Positions 17,747-25,345 of a stretch of DNA of 64,000 nt are shown here, piece after piece (position 1 is the first letter of the stretch; every line of letters begins with the position of its first letter). Source of the DNA: Pseudoalteromonas luteoviolacea H33-S (GTDB lineage Bacteria > Pseudomonadota > Gammaproteobacteria > Enterobacterales > Alteromonadaceae); NCBI RefSeq assembly GCF_001625695.1, contig NZ_AUXY01000098.1, forward strand, positions 105,645 to 169,644. The letters are read 5' to 3'. The notes under the pieces are model-generated. The model saw nothing but the letters and a program-made list of their open reading frames with translations, did no database searches and was not told the DNA's origin. The translations under genes were made by a program, and so were the position numbers.

Positions 17747-17767
17747 ACACCAAGGAAGGTGTTTTTT
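17747..17767 (+). terminator. Terminator of the bet operon
   Basis: Short stem ACACC/GGTGT with AAGGAA loop followed by six T, 20 bases after the porin stop. Small but well placed. Confidence 0.6.
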
Positions 17768-17809
17768 ATCATTTTAGTCATCAGAGCAAAATTTTTAAAT
17801 TTGTAGCTT

Positions 17810-17838
17810 TTTACATTCATATCAAAAGTCCGTACAAT
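17810..17838 (+). promoter_or_regulatory. Sigma70-type promoter of epmC
   Basis: TTTACA, exactly 17 bases, TACAAT. The predicted transcript start near 17845 rules against the upstream TTG start of epmC. Confidence 0.65.
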
Positions 17839-17874
17839 CAGCGCCCATTGAATGACCGCGCTTTATTGGCGTTT

Positions 17875-18429
17875 ATGCACCAAATATCTGACCTAAAAAA
17901 TATATTCGATACACAATTTGCAGACTCTCATAATACCCGTTTAGTAAAAGGGGATGATGAGCCTATTTATCTGCCTGCCAACGACACGTGTTCACATCAT
18001 CAAGTGGTTTTTGCACATGGTTTTTATGCCAGTGCATTGCATGAAATAGCGCATTGGCTGGTTGCGGGTGATGCCCGTCGGTTATTGGAAGATTACGGCT
18101 ACTGGTATTGCCCTGATGGGCGAGATAAAGCTCAGCAGGCCGAGTTTGAAAAGGTTGAAGTCAAACCTCAAGCAATAGAATGGGCACTTAGTGTCGCTGC
18201 AGGTTTCGATTTTAATGTATCGGTAGATAATTTAAATGGTGAGCAAACATGCCGTTTTACTTTTCAAAAACGGGTTTATCAGCAAGTGATGATGTTGCTA
18301 GAAAGTGGCTTTAATAAACGTACAGAGCAGCTGATAAAAGCCTTATCCGCCTTTTATCAGACAACATGGCCATTGCAAAAAGAACAGTTTTCTTGGGATT
18401 GCCCACAGGAGTTAGAAGATGTCATTTAA
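17875..18429 (+). CDS. epmC: Elongation factor P hydroxylase EpmC (YfcM)
   Basis: Hydroxylates the lysylated lysine of elongation factor P, the last step of the EpmA/EpmB/EpmC modification; cytoplasmic. 184 residues from the chosen ATG (MHQISDLKNIFDTQF), matching the 182-residue E. coli protein. An in-frame TTG 27 bases earlier would start almost at the predicted transcript start. Conserved: NTRLVKGDDEPIYLPA, the metal-binding HEIAHW (residues 53-58), GYWYCPDGRD and EVKPQAIEW. The end overlaps the next gene by 11 bases. Confidence 0.9.
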   Translation: MHQISDLKNIFDTQFADSHNTRLVKGDDEPIYLPANDTCSHHQVVFAHGFYASALHEIAHWLVAGDARRLLEDYGYWYCPDGRDKAQQAEFEKVEVKPQAIEWALSVAAGFDFNVSVDNLNGEQTCRFTFQKRVYQQVMMLLESGFNKRTEQLIKALSAFYQTTWPLQKEQFSWDCPQELEDVI

Positions 18430-19540
18430 ACTTGGTTTAATTGTTAACCCTGTTGCAGGGTTAGGTGGTTCCGTTGCCCTCAAGGGGAGCGATGGTGCTG
18501 ATACAGCGCAAAAAGCTTTGTCGCTTGGTGCTGAGCCTAAATCAAATAATCGCACAAAGTTGGCACTTGAACAGCTTTTACCATTTAAAGACGGTATTCA
18601 AATATATACAGTTTCTGGAGAAATGGGTGAGCGCATTTCCCATGAGCTTGGCTTCGACACCCATGTTGTATTTAATGTCAGTGACAATACCACTGCACAA
18701 GATACCGAAATCGCGGCACAAAAACTCATTGAGCAGGGTGTTGATCTTATTTTGTTTGCCGGAGGCGATGGCACCGCGAGAAATATTTGCACTGTGGTTG
18801 ATGATAAAGCGCCTGTGCTGGGTGTACCTGCTGGATGTAAAATCCACAGTGGTGTGTATGCCATTACTCCAAAAGCCGCTGGTCGCGTTGTAGAAATGCT
18901 CATAAAAGGAGAGCTTGTCACGCTTTCTGAAGCGGATGTGATGGACATTGATGAAGTGGCATTCAGAGAAGGCTCTGTCAAAGCGAAGCGCTATGGTGAA
19001 ATGCAAGTCCCCAGTGAAGTGCGCTATGTGCAAAGCGTAAAAAATGGCGGTAAAGAAAGTGATGAGCTAGTGCTGGCCGATATTGCGGCGTTTGTGATCT
19101 CAGAAATGGATGAAGACGTGCGTTATATCATGGGCTCTGGCTCTACTGTAGAAGCGGTGATGGAAGAGCTGGGTTTAGACAATACACTCCTTGGTGTAGA
19201 CCTGATCCAAGATCACGAGCTGCTGGGACAGGATTTAACCGCAGCGCAATTACTTGAACTCACCCAAGACCAGCCGACAAAGCTAGTTATTACGCTTATC
19301 GGTGGGCAAGGCCATATTTTTGGCCGAGGCAATCAGCAACTTAGTCCAGAGCTCATTAGAAGAATTGGAAAAGAAAACATTGTAGTCGTTGCAACAAAAC
19401 GCAAACTTCAAGCATTAAATGGTCGTCCGTTAATTGCAGATACCGGCGACCAAGCACTTGATGATGAATTGAGTGGATATATTAAAGTCGTCACAGGGTA
19501 TAATGACCATGTGATGTATGCCGTTGGGCATCAAGATTAA
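18419..19540 (+). CDS. ATP-NAD kinase family protein
   Basis: 373-residue cytoplasmic protein of the ATP-NAD/AcoX kinase family. It starts KLGLIVNPVAGLGGSVALKG, the family N-terminus, and carries the nucleotide-binding FAGGDGTARNI (GGDGT at about residues 118-122) followed by VLGVPAGCKIHSGVYA. It is longer than the canonical NAD kinase NadK and differs outside these motifs, so it is unlikely to be the cell's main NAD kinase; the natural substrate is not known. The ATG follows AGGAGTTAGAAG and overlaps epmC, so translation is coupled. epmC and yfcL are also neighbours in E. coli, without this gene between them. Confidence 0.88.
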   Translation: MSFKLGLIVNPVAGLGGSVALKGSDGADTAQKALSLGAEPKSNNRTKLALEQLLPFKDGIQIYTVSGEMGERISHELGFDTHVVFNVSDNTTAQDTEIAAQKLIEQGVDLILFAGGDGTARNICTVVDDKAPVLGVPAGCKIHSGVYAITPKAAGRVVEMLIKGELVTLSEADVMDIDEVAFREGSVKAKRYGEMQVPSEVRYVQSVKNGGKESDELVLADIAAFVISEMDEDVRYIMGSGSTVEAVMEELGLDNTLLGVDLIQDHELLGQDLTAAQLLELTQDQPTKLVITLIGGQGHIFGRGNQQLSPELIRRIGKENIVVVATKRKLQALNGRPLIADTGDQALDDELSGYIKVVTGYNDHVMYAVGHQD

Positions 19541-19553
19541 ATGAGGAGACGGA

Positions 19554-19832
19554 ATGTCATTTGAAACCTATGTAGAGGCTGCACAGCAGTTTTTTGATGA
19601 ATTAGTCGATCGTGCAGATGATGATGAACTGTTTGCTGGTGGATACTTGCGAGGTCATTTTGATTTAGCAGTGGGCTATGCACAAGTTGAAGAGCTTGAA
19701 TTACAGCCTGAAGAGCTGAATACGAAAATTGAAGAGAGTCTAGTAAAAGCTTACCGCAATGGTGAGTTAACAGATGAAGACAAAGAGCACGTTGTTAGCA
19801 TTTGGGAGCAGGTAAAAGCACTTGCAGCCTAA
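19554..19832 (+). CDS. yfcL: YfcL family protein
   Basis: Small acidic, all-helical cytoplasmic protein of 92 residues, the length of E. coli YfcL. Recognisable features are FETYVEAAQQFFDELVDRAD, AGGYLRGHFDLAVGYAQVE and the LTDEDKEHVVSIW C-terminal helix. It sits 13 bases after the kinase-like gene with ribosome site GAGGAGACGGA. Function unknown in the family; the conserved link to epmC suggests a role near EF-P modification or translation. Confidence 0.85.
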   Translation: MSFETYVEAAQQFFDELVDRADDDELFAGGYLRGHFDLAVGYAQVEELELQPEELNTKIEESLVKAYRNGELTDEDKEHVVSIWEQVKALAA

Positions 19833-19839
19833 TGTGTGA

Positions 19840-19866
19840 TCACTCATGACTTACTGTCATGAGTGA
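19840..19866. terminator. Hairpin between convergent yfcL and the Nramp-like gene
   Basis: 11-bp perfect stem (TCACTCATGAC / GTCATGAGTGA) with TTACT loop, only 8 bases after yfcL and 19 bases past the opposing gene. Neither side has a good T-run, so intrinsic termination is likely but weak. Confidence 0.5.
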
Positions 19867-19884
19867 CATTCCCGCCATGGTTGG

Positions 19885-21111
19885 TTATAAAAACCAGCGC
19901 CATACGATAAATAATAAAGAAAACGACACAAGGTATATGAGACCTAGTACAGCAAAGACTTTGACAGCCTTTGGCTGTGAGTCGTATATATCACCCCGTA
20001 TCAAAGACAAATTAAGCCAAGCGAAAAATGGGGTAGTTAAAAACGACATCGTCATGGCAAACATTAACATGTCTTTTAAATTTCCCTTGAAGAACAAAAT
20101 GACTATCATGCCAAGTGCTGATTGTATAGCAATGACCACGGACAGACTGTATTTTCTGTTGTGTGGTTTGATGATTTTTAACGATTCATCTAACGTTCTT
20201 GCGTAGCCATCTAACACAGTGAGTGTTGTGCCAAACATACACAGAAAAGCGACGACAGCAATCAACCAACGGGACCATTCTCCTATGGTAAGAGCATACA
20301 TATCAATGAGTTGTTTTGAGAATGCGACACCTGCCAATTCAATTTTTTGCTCCTGACCGTATTGCAGTAATACGCCGAGCGCGAAAAACATCAAAGCCAG
20401 TATTAATGTCATGGCATAACCTAAATTAAAATCAAACAAGCTTTGCTGCTTGGTCAGTGTGCTGTTTCTTAGCTTGCTCTTAAGCCATAAAGAGTTTATC
20501 GCTGAAATTTCAATAGGGGCTGGCATCCACCCCATTAAAGCAACCATAAAGCCGAGTAAGGCCAATTCGTATGGTGAGGGCGCAACCTGTGGAGCAGGGT
20601 GTGCAGGCCCATTGGCGAGCGTAACGACAAGGGCTGCGGTTGTTGCGACACACAGCAAAGCCATAATGACTTTACTTGCGCTATCTAACACCTTGTAATG
20701 CCCAAAAATGAGGATCCCAAGGCATACAAACAGTAAGCCAAAGCTCAGTGTCGTGAGGGCCAAGTCGCCCGGTAAAATATATTGGAGTAAAGCGGCGGTA
20801 AGGAGCAAGACACCCGCCGTGTTTACCACTGCTGCGAGTAAATTGATGATAAAAAACAAATAGAATAGCGATGGATTTTTGTCTTTATAGCCTTGCACCA
20901 GACTCTGCTTACTGTGCAAGGTGTATTCAACACCAAAACGGAAAAATGGATATTTTAGAACGTTGACTATCACAATAAGCCACAATAGCTGCCAGCCGAA
21001 TAGGGCGCCAGCCTGTGTTGCAGCCACTAAATGTGATCCCCCTACGGCAGCGGTGGCCATTAATATGCCAGGCCCGAGCGCCTTAGATCTTGAAATTATG
21101 CCTGATAACAC
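19885..21111 (-). CDS. Nramp-related membrane transporter lacking the metal-site motifs
   Basis: Integral membrane protein of 408 residues with about eleven helices, in the Nramp fold family. ALGPGILMATAAVGGSH (residues 11-27) aligns with Nramp TM1, but the metal-binding DPGN is replaced by VGGSH. TM6 reads MGWMPAPIE (193-201) where MPH is expected. LFGWQLLWLIVIVNVLKYPF is the usual TM1b-TM2 region. The loss of both signature motifs means Mn/Fe transport should not be assumed; Mg, another cation or an organic substrate are possible. Monocistronic, convergent with yfcL and followed upstream by the divergently read LysR region. Confidence 0.8.
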   Translation of the reverse strand: MLSGIISRSKALGPGILMATAAVGGSHLVAATQAGALFGWQLLWLIVIVNVLKYPFFRFGVEYTLHSKQSLVQGYKDKNPSLFYLFFIINLLAAVVNTAGVLLLTAALLQYILPGDLALTTLSFGLLFVCLGILIFGHYKVLDSASKVIMALLCVATTAALVVTLANGPAHPAPQVAPSPYELALLGFMVALMGWMPAPIEISAINSLWLKSKLRNSTLTKQQSLFDFNLGYAMTLILALMFFALGVLLQYGQEQKIELAGVAFSKQLIDMYALTIGEWSRWLIAVVAFLCMFGTTLTVLDGYARTLDESLKIIKPHNRKYSLSVVIAIQSALGMIVILFFKGNLKDMLMFAMTMSFLTTPFFAWLNLSLIRGDIYDSQPKAVKVFAVLGLIYLVSFSLLFIVWRWFL

Positions 21112-21193
21112 GTTGTTTCCTTGTTTTTGTTTGCTATGTTAGCGCGTGTAAAAAATTATCCAAGTGAAAACTTTATAAGTACGGCTGTTTGTT

Positions 21194-22078
21194 TTACTGA
21201 GCAGATAGCTCTGTCTTGAAATACAATTTCACAAATTGAATAAATGTTTTTAGCTTGTGTGATGGCAATGTACTTTGCGGGTAGAAAAGATACATGCCAT
21301 TGCTTTTTCGCTCAGTATATTCATCGAGTACTGTGCTCAATAAACCAGCATTCAATTCTGTATTGATAAAGTAATCTGCAATTCGAATTAAACCTGAGCC
21401 TTGCAATGCATATTGTTTGGCTAAGTTGTTGTCATTGCTAGATAGCCAGCCAGAGACAGTGACTTTTTCGCTATTAAATGGCCAACAGGACTGCCCATTG
21501 ATGACGATACACTCGTGGTCAACTAAATCACTCGGGGTATTGATATTCTGATGCGTTGTTATGTACTGCTGTGAAGCAACGATAATATGTTGGTAATCAA
21601 ACAATTTCGCTGCCACCATATCGAGCGGTGGAGTAGTTGTTGCTCTAAATGCTAGGTCATAATCTTTGGTATTTAAATTGTGTGTTGTGTAACTGGCGTC
21701 GATTTCAAACTCGACATTTGGGTGCTGTTTTTTAAATTCAGCACAAAGGGTTGGCAGATATACTTGAGCAAACATACGTGGCGCGGTGAGCCTTATAACG
21801 CCCTCAACCTTCTCATTGTTTATGTTACGTTCTAAATTAAACAGCTGGGTTCGAATGGCTTTTCCTTGCTCGAATACTTGCACACCGTACTGGGTTAACT
21901 TTACATTGCGAGTCGTTCTGATAAGTAAAGGGGTATTCAATACCTGCTCAAAGCGTTTAATTTTTTCAGATAACTGCCCCTTAGAAATCCCAAGCGCCTT
22001 CGCGGCCTTAGTGTAATTAAGTTCTTCAGCGAGCTTTACGAAAAGCATCAATAATTCAATTCGTTTGTGTTCATTCAC
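21194..22078 (-). CDS. LysR-family transcriptional regulator
   Basis: DNA-binding regulator of 294 residues, standard LysR length. N-terminal winged helix-turn-helix at residues 8-65 (YTKAAKALGISKGQLSEKIKRFEQ, split by turns; then LLIRTTRNVKLTQYG). The C-terminal effector domain starts about residue 92 (VIRLTAPRMFAQVYLP). It belongs to the subgroup that commonly controls a divergent oxidoreductase gene. The aldo/keto reductase and phosphatase-like genes are transcribed away from it across 124 bases, so they are the likely targets. Confidence 0.93.
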   Translation of the reverse strand: MNEHKRIELLMLFVKLAEELNYTKAAKALGISKGQLSEKIKRFEQVLNTPLLIRTTRNVKLTQYGVQVFEQGKAIRTQLFNLERNINNEKVEGVIRLTAPRMFAQVYLPTLCAEFKKQHPNVEFEIDASYTTHNLNTKDYDLAFRATTTPPLDMVAAKLFDYQHIIVASQQYITTHQNINTPSDLVDHECIVINGQSCWPFNSEKVTVSGWLSSNDNNLAKQYALQGSGLIRIADYFINTELNAGLLSTVLDEYTERKSNGMYLFYPQSTLPSHKLKTFIQFVKLYFKTELSAQ

Positions 22079-22110
22079 AGAGTTAAGTCCAGAATTTATT
22101 GTTTGGTATT

Positions 22111-22125
22111 TTGAACGCAGAGTTC
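22111..22125. promoter_or_regulatory. Candidate LysR operator
   Basis: TTGAACGCAGAGTTC, an interrupted dyad (GAAC-N5-GTTC) in the divergent LysR / aldo-keto reductase region. The spacing and location suit a LysR-type site; there is no other proof. Confidence 0.35.
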
Positions 22126-22202
22126 TTAATTAAACTGTTTTATTCAATATAAAGAACAATATCATATAGTCATCTATCTATTTCGACTAGCTGGAATAAA
22201 GT

Positions 22203-23171
22203 ATGAAAACAATATTACCAATTCAAAAGTATTTTCCAACCGTGGGCCCAATCGCGTATGGGTGTATGGGGCTTGGTGGCCAAGGGCCACACTTAACAAG
22301 TGCAGATGTCATGCAGGCACATAGCGTGATCGATTGTGCTTTAGAGTCTAATATCAGTTTTTTTGATCATGCTGATATTTATCGTGATGGCCGTGCGGAG
22401 CAAGTGTTTGGCAAAGTGCTCTCAGAAAGGCCTGATTTAAGAGCAAAGATGGTGATTCAATCAAAGTGCGGTATTCGTAAAAAAAATGATGAGCAGGTTG
22501 GTCGATATGACTTTTCGAGCGAGTGGGTGAAACACTCTGTAGATGGGATATTGTCGCGCTTGAACATCGAATATCTTGATGTACTTATGCTACATCGCCC
22601 AGATCCACTAATGCAGATTGATGAATTGGCAGAGCAAATTTCTCGTCTTAAAAGGCAGGGGAAAATCAATCATATTGCTGTATCGAATATGAACTTGCAT
22701 CAAATGTCTTTCTTACAAAGCGCTTTAAATATGCCCATAATTTCGAACCAGATTGAGATGAGTTTGGCAAAGCTTGATTGGTTGAATGATGGGGTAATGG
22801 TAGGTAGTCAGGGTAATCACTTAGTTGACTTTGTAAGTGGTACTTTAGAGTACTGTCAACAGCATGAAATCCAATTGCAAGCATGGGGTAGCATGGCAAA
22901 AGGGCAATTTTCTGAACAAGGGTTATACTCAGATGAGCTAAGAGTACGAAAAACCTCACAATTAGTTAAAAAACTAGCGCACAAATATCATGTGAGTGTT
23001 GAGGCCATCGTGCTGGCATTTGTATTACGCCATCCAGCTAAGGTTCAGCCAGTGATTGGTACAACCCAAGAGATACGGATTAAAAATGCGGTAGAGGCGA
23101 TAGATGTTTGTCTTGAGAGAGAAGATTGGTACAACCTATATGTCTCCTCAAGAGGGAACCCTCTCCCCTAA
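22203..23171 (+). CDS. Aldo/keto reductase family oxidoreductase
   Basis: Cytoplasmic NADPH-dependent carbonyl reductase of the (beta/alpha)8 aldo/keto fold, 322 residues. The catalytic tetrad can be read as Asp in FFDHADIY with its Tyr, Lys in VIQSKCGI, and His in DVLMLHRPDP. The C-terminal NADPH-binding part has PVIGTTQEIRIKNAVEA. It is similar to the YdhF type. Probably regulated by the divergent LysR protein and co-transcribed with the phosphatase-like gene 38 bases downstream. The substrate is unknown. Confidence 0.93.
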   Translation: MKTILPIQKYFPTVGPIAYGCMGLGGQGPHLTSADVMQAHSVIDCALESNISFFDHADIYRDGRAEQVFGKVLSERPDLRAKMVIQSKCGIRKKNDEQVGRYDFSSEWVKHSVDGILSRLNIEYLDVLMLHRPDPLMQIDELAEQISRLKRQGKINHIAVSNMNLHQMSFLQSALNMPIISNQIEMSLAKLDWLNDGVMVGSQGNHLVDFVSGTLEYCQQHEIQLQAWGSMAKGQFSEQGLYSDELRVRKTSQLVKKLAHKYHVSVEAIVLAFVLRHPAKVQPVIGTTQEIRIKNAVEAIDVCLEREDWYNLYVSSRGNPLP

Positions 23172-23209
23172 AGAAGATACAGTGAAATCATAGAGTAAGG
23201 GGTATAACT

Positions 23210-23698
23210 ATGACAACGCACCCATTTGATAAGTTACAGACAGAGTCAGGATACACATTCTTTTTGACGCCCTGCCCAGGGACCAAAGGTGTCGCGTTAT
23301 TTTCAAGTTTAAAGCAGCTTAAAGAAGCGAATGTCGCAGGCGTGATCACTTTGATGAGTGATGAAGAACTGATACAAAGCGGAGTAACTGGTTTGGAAGC
23401 TGGGTGCGCAAGTGTTGAGTTATTTTGGTGGCAATTCCCTATCTCGGATGATGGTATACCTACAGAAGTATTTAAGCGGCGTTGGCACAAGCACCTACAA
23501 CACATATTGCATGTCATTACGCAGGGGAAAACGGTTGCTGTGCACAGCAAGGGAGGCTCGGGCCGAACGTGCTTGATGATAGGGTTGCTATTGTTGGCAC
23601 TTGGCCATACCAAAGCACAATCAAGGCAACTGGTCTCGAGGGTGTGGCCAAACGCATTGAATAACCCTCATCAATCTCAGTTTTTTGAGTGCTTCTAA
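23210..23698 (+). CDS. Dual-specificity phosphatase-like protein with catalytic Cys replaced by Ser
   Basis: 162-residue cytoplasmic protein of the tyrosine/dual-specificity phosphatase fold, closest to CDKN3-like bacterial proteins (TPCPGTKGV start, LMSDEEL, FPISDDGIPT with the general-acid loop). The phosphate-binding loop reads HSKGGSGRT at residues 112-120, so the catalytic cysteine of HCxxGxxRT is Ser113 (AGC codon) while Arg119 is kept. Such Cys-to-Ser proteins usually bind phosphoproteins without hydrolysis. The frame is otherwise intact with a good ribosome site (AAGGGGTATAACT), so it is not an obvious pseudogene. Likely in one transcript with the aldo/keto reductase gene. Confidence 0.85.
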   Translation: MTTHPFDKLQTESGYTFFLTPCPGTKGVALFSSLKQLKEANVAGVITLMSDEELIQSGVTGLEAGCASVELFWWQFPISDDGIPTEVFKRRWHKHLQHILHVITQGKTVAVHSKGGSGRTCLMIGLLLLALGHTKAQSRQLVSRVWPNALNNPHQSQFFECF

Positions 23699-23708
23699 TC
23701 CTCTTTTT

Positions 23709-23736
23709 GTATTAGATGGATTTTTCCATCTAATAC
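23709..23736 (+). terminator. Hairpin after the phosphatase-like gene
   Basis: 12-bp perfect stem (GTATTAGATGGA / TCCATCTAATAC) with TTTT loop, 10 bases past the stop. The downstream sequence TTCCC is not T-rich, so efficiency is uncertain. Confidence 0.6.
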
Positions 23737-24113
23737 TTCCCAATTCGCTAAAGAACGTAATTTCTTTCTTTAACTAAATATGTTTTTTAGTATCCTTCTG
23801 TTTTTAATAAAGATTCTTTATATTTCGACGGTTTTTCAATAACTTTTATAAGTGTAAATCTTTCACTCTGGTCGTATCAGTTGTTTATTTATATGAATTT
23901 TAAGAGTTTATTCCAACTTTAAAGGTTTTTTGTTCCTTTTATGAGCTAATACCAAAAGCTCATTTTTCGCACGTTTACTAGAGCTTTTGTTTAGATATTG
24001 GTAATAATAAGTGCAACTTTTGACATGGTCACTAGCTTTAACTAGGTACTTTAGTACTGGTTTTCCAGGGATGCTTGCTTATGACAGCTCGATACACACC
24101 ACTGGAGTGTTTT
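23737..24113. other. AT-rich intergenic region with a possible promoter
   Basis: No gene seen. TTGACA at 24020-24025, 17 bases, then TAGGTA at 24043-24048 is a candidate promoter with good -35 and weak -10 for the downstream gene. Confidence 0.4.
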
Positions 24114-25166
24114 ATGCAACTATTTGAAACTGATACAACTCGCTTTACTAACGGTGCTCGCCCATTGGCTGCCTATGTACTATTCACCTTGCTGCTTTTG
24201 TTGCTCACCCTGTTAAGTTTCCCAAGTAAAGCCATGGTTGTGATGTCAGGGGAGTTAGATAAGCATTTAAAGTCTTATAACTATGGAACAAAGGCGGACA
24301 ACAAATGGGTTCAACCAAGCCATGAATATCAGCAAAATTTTCACGTTTTATTTGAGGCTTTTCATCAGCAAAATTGGTTATTAGCTAGCGATTTAGCTGA
24401 TGAATTAGACTATCAAGTTATCCAATTTAATGATGTCGATACAGACAAAACCTACTTTTTATTGCAAGAGAAGTATCAATTACCGAGTGAAAGGTTCATC
24501 GGCGGCGGAACTTATGTGTTAAATACTTCTGGTACTAATGCCGTATTACAAGCGCCACATCCAAAAAGAGATTCGTTTACGGGCACACAGGCAATAGACG
24601 CATTTTTATATACGCAGACAAAGTTACTTATGTTAGCAGGTACGCGACGTGACAGCAGCCATGAAGTGAGTGAGTGCACAGGCACGAATTATTCAGCCAG
24701 TGATGTTGCGCATCAAACAGAGTCCTTGTTTCAAGTAGTACATGAATATATGAGTGACTTTGACCAAGCAACCATATTTATTCAATATCATGGTTTTGGT
24801 AAAACAACGCGTGCAAAACTTCAAGCGCAATGCGGCACTGACAATGATCTGATGCTCAATTTGAGCGAAACGGTGCGCTATTCAACGAACCCTCAAGAGC
24901 ACAGCATCCTGCACTCAATACGCCGCAGTGTAGAAAGCGAAGGTGTTATTAAGGCTTGTGTCTACGGCAATGATACAAAAAGCTTAGGTGGTACTTGGAA
25001 TGTACAAGGGCGTCATAGCAATGACTCAGTAGACAGTTGCCATAAAAGCGCAGATGCATCTTCCAAGCGTTTTATTCATCTTGAACAAAGCTATGGGGTT
25101 AGGAAATATCACAGGGCTGCAATGCAAAGACACCTCAAAGACGCACTAGACGAGTATTTTCAGTAA
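24114..25166 (+). CDS. Membrane-anchored protein of unknown function with conserved-looking His motifs
   Basis: I do not recognise this 350-residue protein. The chosen ATG follows GGAGTGTTTT; in-frame TTG and ATG codons 39 and 33 bases earlier lack a ribosome site. A single hydrophobic segment at residues 18-38 anchors it, leaving a periplasmic domain. That domain has polar clusters typical of a hydrolase: QAPHPKRDSFTG, AGTRRDSSHE, SDVAHQTES and FIQYHGFGKTT. The His/Asp/Glu pattern recalls zinc amidohydrolases of the N-formylglutamate amidohydrolase or carboxypeptidase type, but that is only inference. It has four or more periplasmic cysteines (CTG, QCGT, KACVYG, SCHKS). Single-gene unit with its own terminator. 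Confidence 0.75.
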   Translation: MQLFETDTTRFTNGARPLAAYVLFTLLLLLLTLLSFPSKAMVVMSGELDKHLKSYNYGTKADNKWVQPSHEYQQNFHVLFEAFHQQNWLLASDLADELDYQVIQFNDVDTDKTYFLLQEKYQLPSERFIGGGTYVLNTSGTNAVLQAPHPKRDSFTGTQAIDAFLYTQTKLLMLAGTRRDSSHEVSECTGTNYSASDVAHQTESLFQVVHEYMSDFDQATIFIQYHGFGKTTRAKLQAQCGTDNDLMLNLSETVRYSTNPQEHSILHSIRRSVESEGVIKACVYGNDTKSLGGTWNVQGRHSNDSVDSCHKSADASSKRFIHLEQSYGVRKYHRAAMQRHLKDALDEYFQ

Positions 25167-25189
25167 TCAATCTCCCACTTCAGTAAACC

Positions 25190-25227
25190 AAGTTGCTAAA
25201 GAGAGTTGTCGCTCTTTAGCAACTTTT
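25190..25227 (+). terminator. Rho-independent terminator
   Basis: 14-bp perfect stem (AAGTTGCTAAAGAG / CTCTTTAGCAACTT), 8-nt loop, ending in TTTT; 23 bases after the stop of the unrecognised membrane-anchored gene. Confidence 0.8.
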
Positions 25228-25345
25228 ATGAACTAACACTTTGCTTTGAATAAAAAATTCTGTAAAGTTTTCTGGTCTGGAATTTAGGTACTACAGTGGA
25301 CATGTATACCAGCCCAGCACTTTCTTTATTTATTTGGAGTAAACA

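Noticed and set aside
17848..17874. Upstream TTG start for epmC
   Set aside because: It would lie at the predicted transcript start, and homology to E. coli EpmC begins at the later ATG.
18465..19033. Long alternative frames (both strands) inside the ATP-NAD kinase-like gene
   Set aside because: Fully within a gene with clear family motifs; the products resemble nothing and lack starts with ribosome sites.
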